Below, piece after piece: positions 17,781-27,300 of a stretch of 64,000 bases of DNA. The DNA lies in NCBI GenBank assembly GCA_963823105.1, contig CAWGKC010000004.1, positions 372,001 through 436,000 of the forward strand, read 5' to 3'. Under the pieces are notes generated by a model. It searched no databases. It saw only the letters and a program-made list of their open reading frames with translations, and had not been told where the DNA came from. The DNA comes from JAJYKC01 sp963823105 (lineage in GTDB: Bacteria; Acidobacteriota; Terriglobia; Bryobacterales; Bryobacteraceae). Each line of letters starts with the position of its first letter. Position 1 is the stretch's first letter. The translations under genes were made by a program, and so were the position numbers.

Positions 17781-19020
17781 TCAGGCGGAAGGCAGCATGG
17801 GGTTGCCGGAGATCTGGTGGGTTTTGAGGTTGACCATGACGCGGTCGAGGGGGGATTTGCCGGCGCCGGAGTCGCCTTCGTGGAACTCCATCATCAACGT
17901 GCTCGCGGAGGCGGTGATGCGGAGGTAGCCGTAGATGGAGAGGTATTTTTCCATGACGACGTCACCGGCGGCGCTGGGGGCGGGGGTGCGGACGCGGACA
18001 GGGCTCGAAGGCGGGCGGAGTTTCTGGAGGGCGTGGCCGCCGCTGCCGGCTACGATGTATGGCGTCTGGCGAGAGCCGGTGGCGCGGGTGAAGCGCTGGT
18101 AGATGTGGGCGTGGCCGCTGAGGACGGCGTCGGGAGCGAAGCCGGCGGCGGCGATGCATTCGTCGATGTCCTTCAACATATTCGGGCTGCCGCCGTGGCG
18201 GGAGTCACCGGAATACGGCGGGTGGTGCATGGCGAGGAGGACGGCGCCGGGATTGTTTTTGACGCGCTTGAGTTCGGAGGTGAGGAAGGTTTTTTGATCG
18301 TCGCCGATTTGCGGAAAGCGTCCGCCTTCGCTCGAAATGACGCCGGGATTTTCGAGCACATTGCTATAGAGGCCGATGATCGTTGCGAAAGGAGCTTCGA
18401 GGGTGAAGTAGACGCCGGGCTGGGTCATGGCGGTGCGGACGAGGCCGCCGGCTTCCGAAGGATGGACGGGCGATGCGGCGCAGAACTGGGCGAGATAGGC
18501 CTGGAGCGATTGGAACTGGTCCTGCTGATAGACCATGCCGTCGTGATTGCCGGGAATGGCGAAGATGGGTGCGGGGTAATCGCGGAAGGGGTCGTAGAAC
18601 TGCTCGTAATAATATTGCGGCTCGCCGAAGTTGTAGACGACGTCGCCGAGGTGGTAGAAGAAGCGGGGGCGGTCGGGAGCGGGGTCGCTGAAGTCGGCGA
18701 CCATGCGCTCGGTGACGCCGTTCAGCGATTCGGGGCCTTTGACGGGGCCGGTGTCGCCGACGGAGTGGAAGACGATGTGGCCGTTCGCGGTAATTTCTTT
18801 TTCGACGGCGGGGCCGAGGATTTCGGCGAGGGTCATTTGCGGCGCGCGGCTGGGAGCGGGGAATGGGTTGGGCTTTCGCGATGAGGTATTTGTAGTAGCC
18901 CGCGTCGGTGACGGGCGTTTGGAAGGTGGTGTCGGGGGCGGAGGATTGGGGTTCGGCGAAGTAGCGGCCATCGCCGCCGGTGGCGGGATTGGTGGGACGG
19001 GTTGGTTTCTTGCGGGCCAT
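17781..19020 (-). CDS. metallophosphoesterase (calcineurin-like), one frame break
   Basis: About 412 residues. The binuclear-metal motifs are in order: VGDTGP (first Asp), HLGDVVYNF (GD), IPGNHDGMV (GNHD), MHHPPYSGD, and LSGHAHIYQR (GHxH). The start is ATG 19020 (MARKKPTRPTNPATGG), giving an N-terminal low-complexity tail and no obvious signal peptide; longer readings upstream are noise. The frame shifts near 18842, between PIPRSQPRA and QMTLAEILGPAVEKE. The substrate is unknown; members of this branch resemble purple-acid-phosphatase-like enzymes. It is 72 bp from the divergently transcribed gene at 19092. Confidence 0.85.
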
Positions 19021-19091
19021 GGATGCGGTCTCCTTGCCGGAATTGTAGCGGAGCGCGGGGCCATGCACAATGGGAAAGTCTTCCTATTTTT

Positions 19092-19913
19092 ATGAATCTT
19101 TCGCTACGAACATTTTTGAATGGTCTTGTCGATTACGCCGGATTATTTCCGCCGGCGAGGGAAACGATGGCGGGGGCGGTGGGGAAATACGGATCGTATT
19201 TGCGCGGGCCGCTGCGGTTTGCGCTGGGGAGGTTTATCGTTCCGGTTTCGCGGCTGGAGGAGTTTGCCGCGGCGGCGAGCGGCGAGGCGTGGAGGTTGAG
19301 CGTACTGGCCGGGGACGATGTCGCGGCGGACGTTCGCGTGGTGAAGGAATTCAACCGGGCATGGGAAGGGCGGTTCGCGATCGATACGATGGAGACGAAG
19401 GGCGCGGCGGCGGCTGTGGAGGGGATGACCATGTATTGCGAGATTCCGGTGACGGAGGATCCGGCGGCGGCCGGAACCGGGGCGCGGGCGAAGGTGAGGA
19501 TGGGCGGGGTGACGGCCGAGGCGTTTCCCTCGTGCGAGGACGTGACGCGGTTTTTGACGAGGGCGGCGGAGCGGAGGGTGGCTTTTAAGGCGACGGCGGG
19601 GCTGCATCATCCGGTGCGCGGGGAACATGCGCTGACGTATGAAAAAGACAGCGCGCGGGCGGCGATGCACGGGTTCTTGAATGTGTTCGTAGCGGCGGCG
19701 TTCGCGTGGGCGGGGATGGGTGAGAGGGTTGGCGATGTGATGCGGGAAGAAGACGCGGGGGCGTTTGCGTTTGGCGCGGATGGGCTGCGATGGAGAGACG
19801 CGAAGTTGACGACGGCGCAGGTTGCGGCGGCGCGGGAAGAGTTTGCGATTTCGTTCGGGTCGTGTTCGTTCGAGGAGCCGGTGGACGATTTGAGGAAGCT
19901 GGGGATTTTATGA
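19092..19913 (+). CDS. conserved protein of unknown function coupled to fumarylacetoacetase
   Basis: 273 residues, ATG MNLSLRTFLNGLVDYAGLFPPARETM. No signal peptide or membrane helix. Conserved-looking features are the N-terminal VDYAGLFPPA, GLHHPVRGEH in the middle, and CSFEEPVDDLRKLGIL at the end; the His-rich GLHHPVRGEH could bind metal. I do not recognise a named family. The stop overlaps the start of fumarylacetoacetase (ATGA at 19910-19913), so the two are translationally coupled. A role in aromatic amino-acid catabolism or in FAH assembly is an inference from that coupling only. Confidence 0.75.
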   Translation: MNLSLRTFLNGLVDYAGLFPPARETMAGAVGKYGSYLRGPLRFALGRFIVPVSRLEEFAAAASGEAWRLSVLAGDDVAADVRVVKEFNRAWEGRFAIDTMETKGAAAAVEGMTMYCEIPVTEDPAAAGTGARAKVRMGGVTAEAFPSCEDVTRFLTRAAERRVAFKATAGLHHPVRGEHALTYEKDSARAAMHGFLNVFVAAAFAWAGMGERVGDVMREEDAGAFAFGADGLRWRDAKLTTAQVAAAREEFAISFGSCSFEEPVDDLRKLGIL

Positions 19914-21226
19914 TTTGCGCAGTGAATGAAACGCACGATGCGGCGCTGAGGAGTTGGGTGGAAACGGCGAACGAGCCGGGCGCGGATTTTCCGATTCAGA
20001 ATCTGCCTTACGGTGTGTTTCGCGATCCGCTGTTGAAGCCCACGCCGCGGATCGGAGTGGCGATCGGAGACCGGATTTTCGATTTGAGCGTGGCGGCGGA
20101 GAGGGGATATTTGAAGGGCTTGAACGGCGAGTTGGTGGACGCATGCCGGCAGGACGCCTTGAACGGCTTGATGTCGCTGACACCGAAGCGATGGGCGGAG
20201 TTGCGGAGACGGGTGAGCGAGTTATTGGCGGCGGAGAATGTAGAGATACGGAGGGTGGCCGGGGCATTGACAGCCATGAAAGACGCGGTGATGGCGCTGC
20301 CGGCGCGGATCGGAGACTACACGGATTTTTACGCGTCGGTGCATCACGCGACGAACGTGGGGAAGCTGTACCGCCCCGACAATCCGCTGTTGCCGAACTA
20401 CAAATGGATGCCGATCGGGTACCACGGGCGGGCGTCGTCGGTGGTGGTGAGTGGGACGGCGGTGCGGCGGCCGAAGGGGCAGACGGGCGGGAGCGCGGAA
20501 CAGTCGCCGGCGTTTGGGGCGTCGAAGGCGCTGGATTATGAGCTGGAAGTTGGGTTCTTTGTGGGGCGGGAGAACACGCTGGGCGAGACGGTGACGATGA
20601 AGGAGGCGGAGGAGCGGATTTTCGGGATGTGTTTGTTGAACGATTGGTCGGCGCGGGACATTCAGCGATGGGAGTATCAGCCGCTGGGGCCGTTTCTGGG
20701 GAAGAATTTCGCGACGACGATTTCCCCGTGGGTGGTGACGATGGAGGCTCTGGCGCCGTTTCGCGCGCCGGCTTATGAGAGGCCGGAGGGGGATCCGAAG
20801 CCGCTTGCGTATTTGACGTCGGAGGAGAACCGGGAGCGGGGCGCGATCGATGCGACGTTGGAGGTGAGGCTCAGGACGGAGCGAATGCGGGATGCGCGGG
20901 AGGAGGCGATGGTGGTGAGCCGGAGCGGCGCGCGGGATCTGTATTGGACGGCGGCGCAGATGCTGGCGCATCACGCGAGCAGCGGGTGCAATTTGCGGCC
21001 GGGGGATTTGTTGGGGAGCGGGACGGTGTCGGGAGCGGGGGCGAAGGAGCGCGGGTGTTTGCTCGAAATTACGGGAGGCGGGGAACCGCTGCGGCTGCCA
21101 GATGGGGAGACGAGGCGGTTCCTGGAGGACGGTGACGAAGTGGAGTTCCGCGCTTACTGCGAGCGGGAGGGCGCGGTGCGGATCGGATTCGGCGAGTGCC
21201 GCGGGAGGGTTACGCCCGCGGCTTAA
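19910..21226 (+). CDS. fahA: fumarylacetoacetase
   Basis: 438 residues. Hydrolyses fumarylacetoacetate to fumarate and acetoacetate, the last step of tyrosine/homogentisate degradation. The N-terminal SH3-like domain (PIQNLPYGVF, RIGVAIGDRIFDL) and the FAH catalytic domain are complete: DYTDFYASVHHATNVG (catalytic His and Asp ligand), YHGRASSVVVSG, LDYELEVGFFVG (Glu ligands), NDWSARDIQRWEYQPLGPFLGKN, and the end-loop LGSGTVSGAG. The length matches the family (~420-440). ATG at 19910 overlaps the preceding stop. No other homogentisate-pathway gene is in the window. Confidence 0.95.
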   Translation: MICAVNETHDAALRSWVETANEPGADFPIQNLPYGVFRDPLLKPTPRIGVAIGDRIFDLSVAAERGYLKGLNGELVDACRQDALNGLMSLTPKRWAELRRRVSELLAAENVEIRRVAGALTAMKDAVMALPARIGDYTDFYASVHHATNVGKLYRPDNPLLPNYKWMPIGYHGRASSVVVSGTAVRRPKGQTGGSAEQSPAFGASKALDYELEVGFFVGRENTLGETVTMKEAEERIFGMCLLNDWSARDIQRWEYQPLGPFLGKNFATTISPWVVTMEALAPFRAPAYERPEGDPKPLAYLTSEENRERGAIDATLEVRLRTERMRDAREEAMVVSRSGARDLYWTAAQMLAHHASSGCNLRPGDLLGSGTVSGAGAKERGCLLEITGGGEPLRLPDGETRRFLEDGDEVEFRAYCEREGAVRIGFGECRGRVTPAA

Positions 21227-21229
21227 ACA

Positions 21230-21619
21230 TTACTGGCCGAGAATGTTGAAGGTGGTGGTGCCTTCCACACGGACTTTGGAATATGCGTCGAGCCATTCTT
21301 TGTGATAGGAACTGGCGGCGTAGGACTTCAGCGCGGCGGCGTCGTTCATTTCCATGCAGACGCCGTATTGGCGCTCGTCGCCTCCGACGGAGAGGGCGCG
21401 GGCGAGCTTGCCGTACCAGACCTTGGAGACGCCGGGGATCTTGCTGGGAATGGCGTCGGTGGCCTTGTAGAACGCTTCCCATTGGGCGGGCGTGGCCTCC
21501 TTGATGGCGGTGAAGGCGAAGCAGTGCATGAGTTTCTTCTCGCCGGCTTGGGCGGAAGGAGCGGCGGCGAGCAGGGTGAGCGTGAGCGCCAGTGCGGCGC
21601 CGAGACAGGTTTTTTTCAT
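21230..21619 (-). CDS. exported Dabb (stress-responsive A/B barrel) protein
   Basis: 129 residues. MKKTCLGAALALTLTLLAAAPSAQA is a signal peptide. The mature part has the dimeric alpha/beta-barrel pattern: LMHCFAFTAIKEATPAQWEAFYKATDAI, then YGVCMEMNDAAALKSYAAS and YHKEWLDAY. The domain is usually cytoplasmic, so export is a small oddity shared with other Acidobacteria and Planctomycetes. Start 21619 has an upstream GGAGA. It is convergent with fahA (3-bp gap). Confidence 0.75.
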   Translation of the reverse strand: MKKTCLGAALALTLTLLAAAPSAQAGEKKLMHCFAFTAIKEATPAQWEAFYKATDAIPSKIPGVSKVWYGKLARALSVGGDERQYGVCMEMNDAAALKSYAASSYHKEWLDAYSKVRVEGTTTFNILGQ

Positions 21620-21710
21620 GGGAATCTCCGAAGGAAATGGTAGCAGTTCCCGCAGGCGTGTCGCGGAGGCATAGTCCGTAATACAATTGCAGAGTTTGCA
21701 AGGAGAACGA

Positions 21711-22058
21711 ATGCCAGCACCCATTGTATTTTTTGATATCGCCGGTTCCGATGCAGCCTCGCTGAATCGATTCTATTCGGGTCTGTTCGGTTGGGACATC
21801 ACCGCGGACGGCAAGTTCGCAACGGCAGTGATGTCGCCCCTGCCGGCGGCGATCAGGCAAGATCCCGCGGAGAAGATCGTTTACATCGGCGTCGACGACG
21901 TGGCGGCCACGTTAGTGGAGATTGCAACACAGGGCGGGTCGATCGACGTTCCCCGGTTCGTAGTGCCTGGCGTTGTCGTTTTCGGCCTCTTTAAAGATCC
22001 GGCCGGTAATCGTATGGGTCTCGTTGAAATGGAGAATGGAAGGCCCAAGATTCCCTAG
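21711..22058 (+). CDS. VOC-family (glyoxalase/bleomycin-resistance-like) protein
   Basis: 115 residues from MPAPIVFFDIAGSD, with a good Shine-Dalgarno (AAGGAGAACGA). One pair of beta-alpha-beta-beta-beta modules: LNRFYSGLFGWDIT near the N-terminus and LFKDPAGNRMGLVEM at the end, the latter carrying the usual Glu ligand. Members range from glyoxalase I to dioxygenases and resistance proteins; the reaction cannot be assigned. It is a single gene with its own promoter region between two minus-strand genes. Confidence 0.8.
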   Translation: MPAPIVFFDIAGSDAASLNRFYSGLFGWDITADGKFATAVMSPLPAAIRQDPAEKIVYIGVDDVAATLVEIATQGGSIDVPRFVVPGVVVFGLFKDPAGNRMGLVEMENGRPKIP

Positions 22059-22075
22059 TTATTTTGGGAGACGGG

Positions 22076-23098
22076 CTATTTGCCGATCTGGACGAACTTG
22101 GCGGCTTCGGCGCGGGCGGGGGCGGGGATGGTTTGCGGATCGCGCCAGAAGTCGACATAGGCGACCTGATGGACGCAGGAGATGGTGCAGAGCGGGGCGC
22201 AGGATTTTTCGGTGAGGTATTCGCGACGGATGTCGGCGACGGAATACTCGGCGAGGGGTTTGGCGGGGAAGCCGCGCTGTTGGGAGCAGTAATGGACGAG
22301 GCCGTCCTCGCAGATATAGAGATAGCGCGCGCCGGCGCGGCAGCGCCAATGGGATGGGCGGCCGTGGGCGATGGCGTCCTGGAACTGGTTGAGTTGGGAG
22401 AAATTGGTTTTCTCGAATTTTTTCATTTCGAGAAAGACGGCGCGCTCGCGCTCGCCGAGCGGGCGGAGTTGGCCGTCGTGATCGTGGATGATGCCGACAG
22501 TGGAGGTGAAGCCGAGCTCGATGGCGCGCTTGCCGACAACGAGGGCGTCTTCGGGATTATGGATGCCGCCGCCGAGGACGGAGTTGATGTTGACGTGGAA
22601 ATCGGCGTACTCGGCGAGGACTTGCAGTTTCTTGTCGAGGACCTTGAGGCTCTTCATGGACACGTCGTCGGGGCGGACGTTGTCGATGCTGATTTGAAGA
22701 TGGTCGAGGCCGGCGGCGTTGAGGCGTTTGACGCGGTCGGGGACGAGGAGATAGCCGTTGGTGATGAGGCCGGCGATGGCGCCGGTGGAGCGGACGTGGG
22801 CGATGAGCTCGTCGAGATCGGGATGGAGAAGAGGTTCGCCGCCGCTGAAGGTGACGACGGTGGTGCCGAGGGCGGCGAGTTGGTCCAGGCGCTCCTTCAT
22901 GACGGGAACGGGGACGGGCTTGGAAAAATCGTCGTATTCGTTGCAGTAAGTGCAGGCGAGGTTGCAGCGGCGGATGGGGATGATGTGCGCCATCACGGGG
23001 TGGTCCCGCGAGAGGAGGCCCTTGGCGATCATCTGGAGTTCCCGCACGCGGCGTTTTGCCGCGCCGAATTTACGCTCGAACCGAGGGGGCTTCAACAT
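22076..23098 (-). CDS. radical SAM protein with SPASM-like C-terminus
   Basis: 340 residues from MLKPPRFERKFGAAKRRV. The [4Fe-4S]/SAM motif is RRCNLACTYC (C45, C49, C52); VTFSGGEPLLHPDL is the SAM-binding GGE. The C-terminal ~70 residues have additional cysteines (HWRCRAG, LYICEDGLVHYC, KSCAPLCTISC) suited to one or two auxiliary clusters, as in SPASM/twitch enzymes. Many such enzymes modify peptides, but no precursor-like gene is adjacent, and related proteins occur in lipid and cofactor pathways. An in-frame extension to 23182 is possible, but the conserved start is here. Confidence 0.8.
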   Translation of the reverse strand: MLKPPRFERKFGAAKRRVRELQMIAKGLLSRDHPVMAHIIPIRRCNLACTYCNEYDDFSKPVPVPVMKERLDQLAALGTTVVTFSGGEPLLHPDLDELIAHVRSTGAIAGLITNGYLLVPDRVKRLNAAGLDHLQISIDNVRPDDVSMKSLKVLDKKLQVLAEYADFHVNINSVLGGGIHNPEDALVVGKRAIELGFTSTVGIIHDHDGQLRPLGERERAVFLEMKKFEKTNFSQLNQFQDAIAHGRPSHWRCRAGARYLYICEDGLVHYCSQQRGFPAKPLAEYSVADIRREYLTEKSCAPLCTISCVHQVAYVDFWRDPQTIPAPARAEAAKFVQIGK

Positions 23099-24374
23099 GT
23101 TCTGTCGGCGGAAGAGAGCGGCGCAGCCTTCGGCTGTTCGCTCAAAATACTTTATTTCAGCACAAAACAGGCGTCGGCGCATCTTTGGCGCATCCTGCGG
23201 ACGGGATGCGGGGTTGAGCGGGCGTTAACGATCATCGGGCGGCGGGGTGGAATCTTGTCGCCCCTCACGCTCCCGCGTTCTACAATGGTCTGTTCGCAGG
23301 CCTCCCAGGTGTCGAGGCCGCGGCTGGCATCGGCGCCGCCTTCGCCGGTGCATTCTTCGATCTCGAGGCCGTCTCCGGCTCGGGAATTCTCGTCGCCCAG
23401 TGGCTAATCCACTTTGTTATTCTTTGACTGTCTCGTTACCCGACAGCATTCTGCCTGGCGTCAACCGGGCCGATCTCGCCGACCGATTGCGAGCCACGAC
23501 GATGCCATGAACGGGAATTTCCGACGCCGCCCGATTGCGACTCTTGCCATTGGGACATTTGGTCGGTAGTGGGCGATTATTGTTGCGATCGGCGTGCTCA
23601 TCGATTTGGTTCAGGCCTTCTACGTCTTACGAGGCGAGCTCGCCGTATTTCTCCTCGTGGTCCCTAATCCTCATCCGAAGCACGGTCGCATCCTCGGTCG
23701 TTGCCATTGTGCGACGCTTTCTGAGGCGTAGACGTATCCAGTTGCGCCGCGAGCACGAGGTCAGCGTTGCCGGTCCCCCACAGGCTCCGAAGTGCTCTAC
23801 TGGGGGCGACGGGTAAAGAGGCATCGTATAGCGTGGCCATGCCTGCCGACGAACGAGACCGGCACCCTGTCATATGTCAAGGGCCTTGGGAGGCACGCAT
23901 AATGGTGGTCCCCGGTCGTAATTACGGCGTGACTTACGATACATTGGGGTGTCCGAACGGGATGACGCAGGGCAAGACATCCGAGCCTAGTTCGGTGAGT
24001 TACATTCCTGCGAGCCAGATGACGAATGTGTGTTGCGTCGGAAACTGCGATGCGCGGACAAATAACTCGTGGAATTGTTGGGAATAGTGCTCCGGCAGCA
24101 GTTGCGGCTCGTGGCCGTCGGCCGGCCAGTATTATACGATGTTCGTCACGTTCTCCTCCTCGGCCAGCGGGCCCGCGCATCGCTTGGCTTCAGGTGCGGG
24201 ACGACGCCGGAGCTTAGGTTTGCGGCGCGCGCTCGGGTGGGGCGGATACGAAATAGCGCACCGAATCCACGCGAAACGCATAGAAAGCTTCCTTGCTCGG
24301 CCGGCGCTCGACGTTGTACAATCGCCAAACATAGCTTCTGTTTGGATTTGCGGTCGAAGAATTGAGGAGGTTTT
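23099..24374. other. gene-poor 1.3-kb stretch with coding-like remnants
   Basis: No complete family is recognisable. Two short open pieces on the plus strand have protein-like composition. About 23217-23427 reads ...WNLVAPHAPAFYNGLFAG..., ends QWLIHFVIL-stop, and has no start codon. About 23575-23725 begins after a stop and includes a membrane-helix-like WAIIVAIGVLIDLVQAFYVL. They may be fragments of a decayed membrane-protein gene, or frames broken by sequencing indels. The last ~280 bp should carry the promoter of the TonB-dependent receptor gene. Confidence 0.35.
23902..24087 (+). CDS. possible small Cys-containing protein (61 aa)
   Basis: ATG at 23902 sits 8 nt after a strong GGGAGG, the main reason to list it. 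The 61 residues run MVVPGRNYGVTYDTLGC... and end NVCCVGNCDARTNNSWNCWE: six cysteines in all, five of them in the last 18 residues. There is no signal peptide in this form; a longer start (ATG 23839) is in frame but less well placed. No known family. It could equally be a remnant. Confidence 0.3.
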   Translation: MVVPGRNYGVTYDTLGCPNGMTQGKTSEPSSVSYIPASQMTNVCCVGNCDARTNNSWNCWE

Positions 24375-27300
24375 ATGCTTCCAGGCTTTTCGCGTCTCGC
24401 TTCCGTGGCGGGGACGTTCCTTTCCGCGGCGTTCTTCATGGCGGTACCGGCGCTATTCGGCCAAATCGACACCGGGTCGATCGTCGGCAGGGTCGCCGAT
24501 CCGAGCGGATCGGCGGTTCCCAATGCCGCGATTTTGGTGACGAATACCGCTACCAACGTCACCGCCTCCACGGCGACCAACAGCGACGGCCAATATCAAG
24601 TGACCGCCCTGCCTCCTGGCGTCTACTCGGTGAAGGCAAGCGCCCTGGGCTTCGCCACCGAGATTGCCAACGCCATTGAAATCCACGTTCAATCGCGGCC
24701 GTCGGTGGATTTCACCTTGAAGTTGGGACAGATCTCGGATGTCGTGGAGGTAACGAGCACGGCGCCACTGCTGCAAACGCAAACGGCCGACGTGGGCGGC
24801 GTCGTCGAATCGCAGCAGATCGTCGATCTTCCTCTAAACGGCCGGCGCTACGCCGATCTCGCGCTTTTGGAAGCGGGCGTTCAGAAACTGCCCGCCGCGA
24901 ACGTCGCCAACGCCGCGCCGGACCGGTTCAGCTCAAACGGCAACCTGGAGACGCAGAATTATTTTTCTCTGGACGGCGTTGACAACAACTCCGGCTCGAC
25001 CAATCTTCAGGAAGGCTCCGTGCAAATCGTACAGCCTCCGCCCGACGCACTGCAGGAATTTCGCGTGCAAACCCGTACTTACTCTTCGGAATTCGGAACG
25101 TCGGCCGGCGCGGTGGTGAACGCCACTATCAAGTCCGGCACAAATCAGTTTCACGGCGACGCATTCGAGTTTCTCCGCAACAACGTGTTCGACGCCAATA
25201 CCTTCTTTAATAACTCCGGTGGCGTTCCTATAGGGCACTTCAGCCAGAATCAGTTCGGTGGAACGTTTGGTGGGCCGATCGTGAAGAACAAGACTTTCTT
25301 TTTCGCGGATTATCAGCGCTTCACCAGCCGGCAAGCCACCACGGTCGATTCCACCGTTCCGACTCCTTTGATGAAAGAGGGTAACTTCACCGAGTTGAGT
25401 GCGCCCCTCACGGGATCCCCGGTGGCGGGACAGGGCGGCTGCGTGATCGCAAACGTGATTCAGCCGGCTTGCGTGGACCCCACCGCGCAAAAACTCCTGG
25501 CGCTGTTCCCCAACCCCAATATCCCGAATGCCGTGGCCACGCAGGGCCGGCCCGGCGGCTGGACCGGCGGAAGCAATTATCAGTACCAGACGTCGGTTCC
25601 CAACGACACATACTCCTGGGACACGCGGATCGATCACACGATTAATCAGAAGAATCAACTCTTCGGCCGTTACAGCGACTATAACGTTAACCGGCAAGAC
25701 CCCCTCTGGACATCCAATCCCATTGCGGGCAACGGCGACTTTGCCACGCAGTACCGCATTCGCGGCAACGGCGTCGCACTTGGCCTCACGACCACTTTGG
25801 CCCCGAACCTACTGAATGAACTGCGCGGAGGCTTCAGCCGCGATTACGCGCACAGCGATCCCATCGGCCTGACTTCCGGCGATTCCCTGGCCGGACAATA
25901 TGGACTGAGCGGTGTGCCGCAAGGCCCAAGCGCGCAAGGCATTCCGCCCATCAACATTAATGGCCTCACCCGGCTGGGATCTTCGCCCTGGCGGCCGCAG
26001 TATCAGATTTCGCAAGTCTGGCAGTTGCTCGATAGCCTGAGCTGGCTCAAAGGGAATCACAGTTTCAAGTTCGGATACGAATATATTCACACGAGCGATA
26101 ACTTCCAGGACATTCGCTCGCCGCAAGGAGAGATCAGCGTCAACGGCATCTACACCGCGGGCGGCTCGTTCGGTCTTCCCGATTTTCTGCTGGGCAACGT
26201 GGACTCGGTCCGGTTCACCACGCCCTTAGTGGTGCATAACTACATGTTGGGACATTCCTTCTACGCGCAGGACAATTGGCGCGTGTCGCCAAACCTGACG
26301 GTGAATTACGGCGTCCGGTACGAACTCTTCTCCCCAGTGCTCAATCACCAGAACGAAGTCTCGAATTTCACCGCGGCCAACGGAGGCGGCTTGGTGACCG
26401 CTCCGCTCAACGCCTCCGGTTGGTACCAGCGCTCTTTGATCCATCCCGACGATAACGACATCGCCCCGCGCTTCGGACTCGCTTATCGTATGGGCGATCG
26501 AGTGGTCCTCCGCGGCGGCTACGGAATCTTCTATCAACACTCCAACCGCATCGGATCGGAGAGCATTCTTCAGCTCAACCCGCCTTATCTACTCGACAAA
26601 GACATTACGCAGTTTCTAGGAAGCACTACACCGGTGATTCTTCTGAAAAACGGATTTCCGTCCAATGAATTCGTTCCGGGCAGCGCCGATCTGACGAAAA
26701 TTCAACTGCGCGCGCAGGATCCCAATCAACGTACCGGCTACGTGGAACAGACCAGTTTCGGTCCGCAGTTCGAGCTTTCTCATAACACGGTGCTAAACGT
26801 GACGTATGTCGGCAACTGGGGCCACAAGCTGAACCGGCTTCGCAACGCGAATCAAGGAATTGTAACCGGCTACGGTTCGGACGGCACTCCCATTATCGCC
26901 TTCCCTTATCCGAATCTGAACAACGACGCGGCTGGCAATCACGCATTCCTGGAGCTTGCCACCAATGACGGTAACACCGCTTATAACGCCATGCAAGCGT
27001 CGCTGACGCGCCGCTTCGACGCGGGGCTCAGTTTCGGACTGGACTACACCTGGAGCCACAATATCGCCGATTTCGCCGACAACCTCACGAACACGCCCGA
27101 GCCGCAGAACGCTTATAACTACAGCGCCGAGCGAAGCAATTCGGTCTTGGACGTGCGGCATAGATTCGTTGGCAACGCCGTTTGGGACCTGCCGTTCGGC
27201 AAGGGCAAGCGCTATCTCGACCGGGGCGGACTCTCGGACGGGATTTTGGGCGGCTGGCAGCTCAACGCCATTCTCAGCCTGCAAACCGGGACTCCGTTCA

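Noticed and set aside
17775..18884. A 369-residue plus-strand open frame
   Set aside because: It is antisense to the metallophosphoesterase, whose metal motifs are all on the minus strand.
22064..23407. A 447-residue open frame on the plus strand
   Set aside because: It is the antisense of the radical SAM gene; its Gly/Asp/Val-rich composition reflects GC-rich codon third positions.
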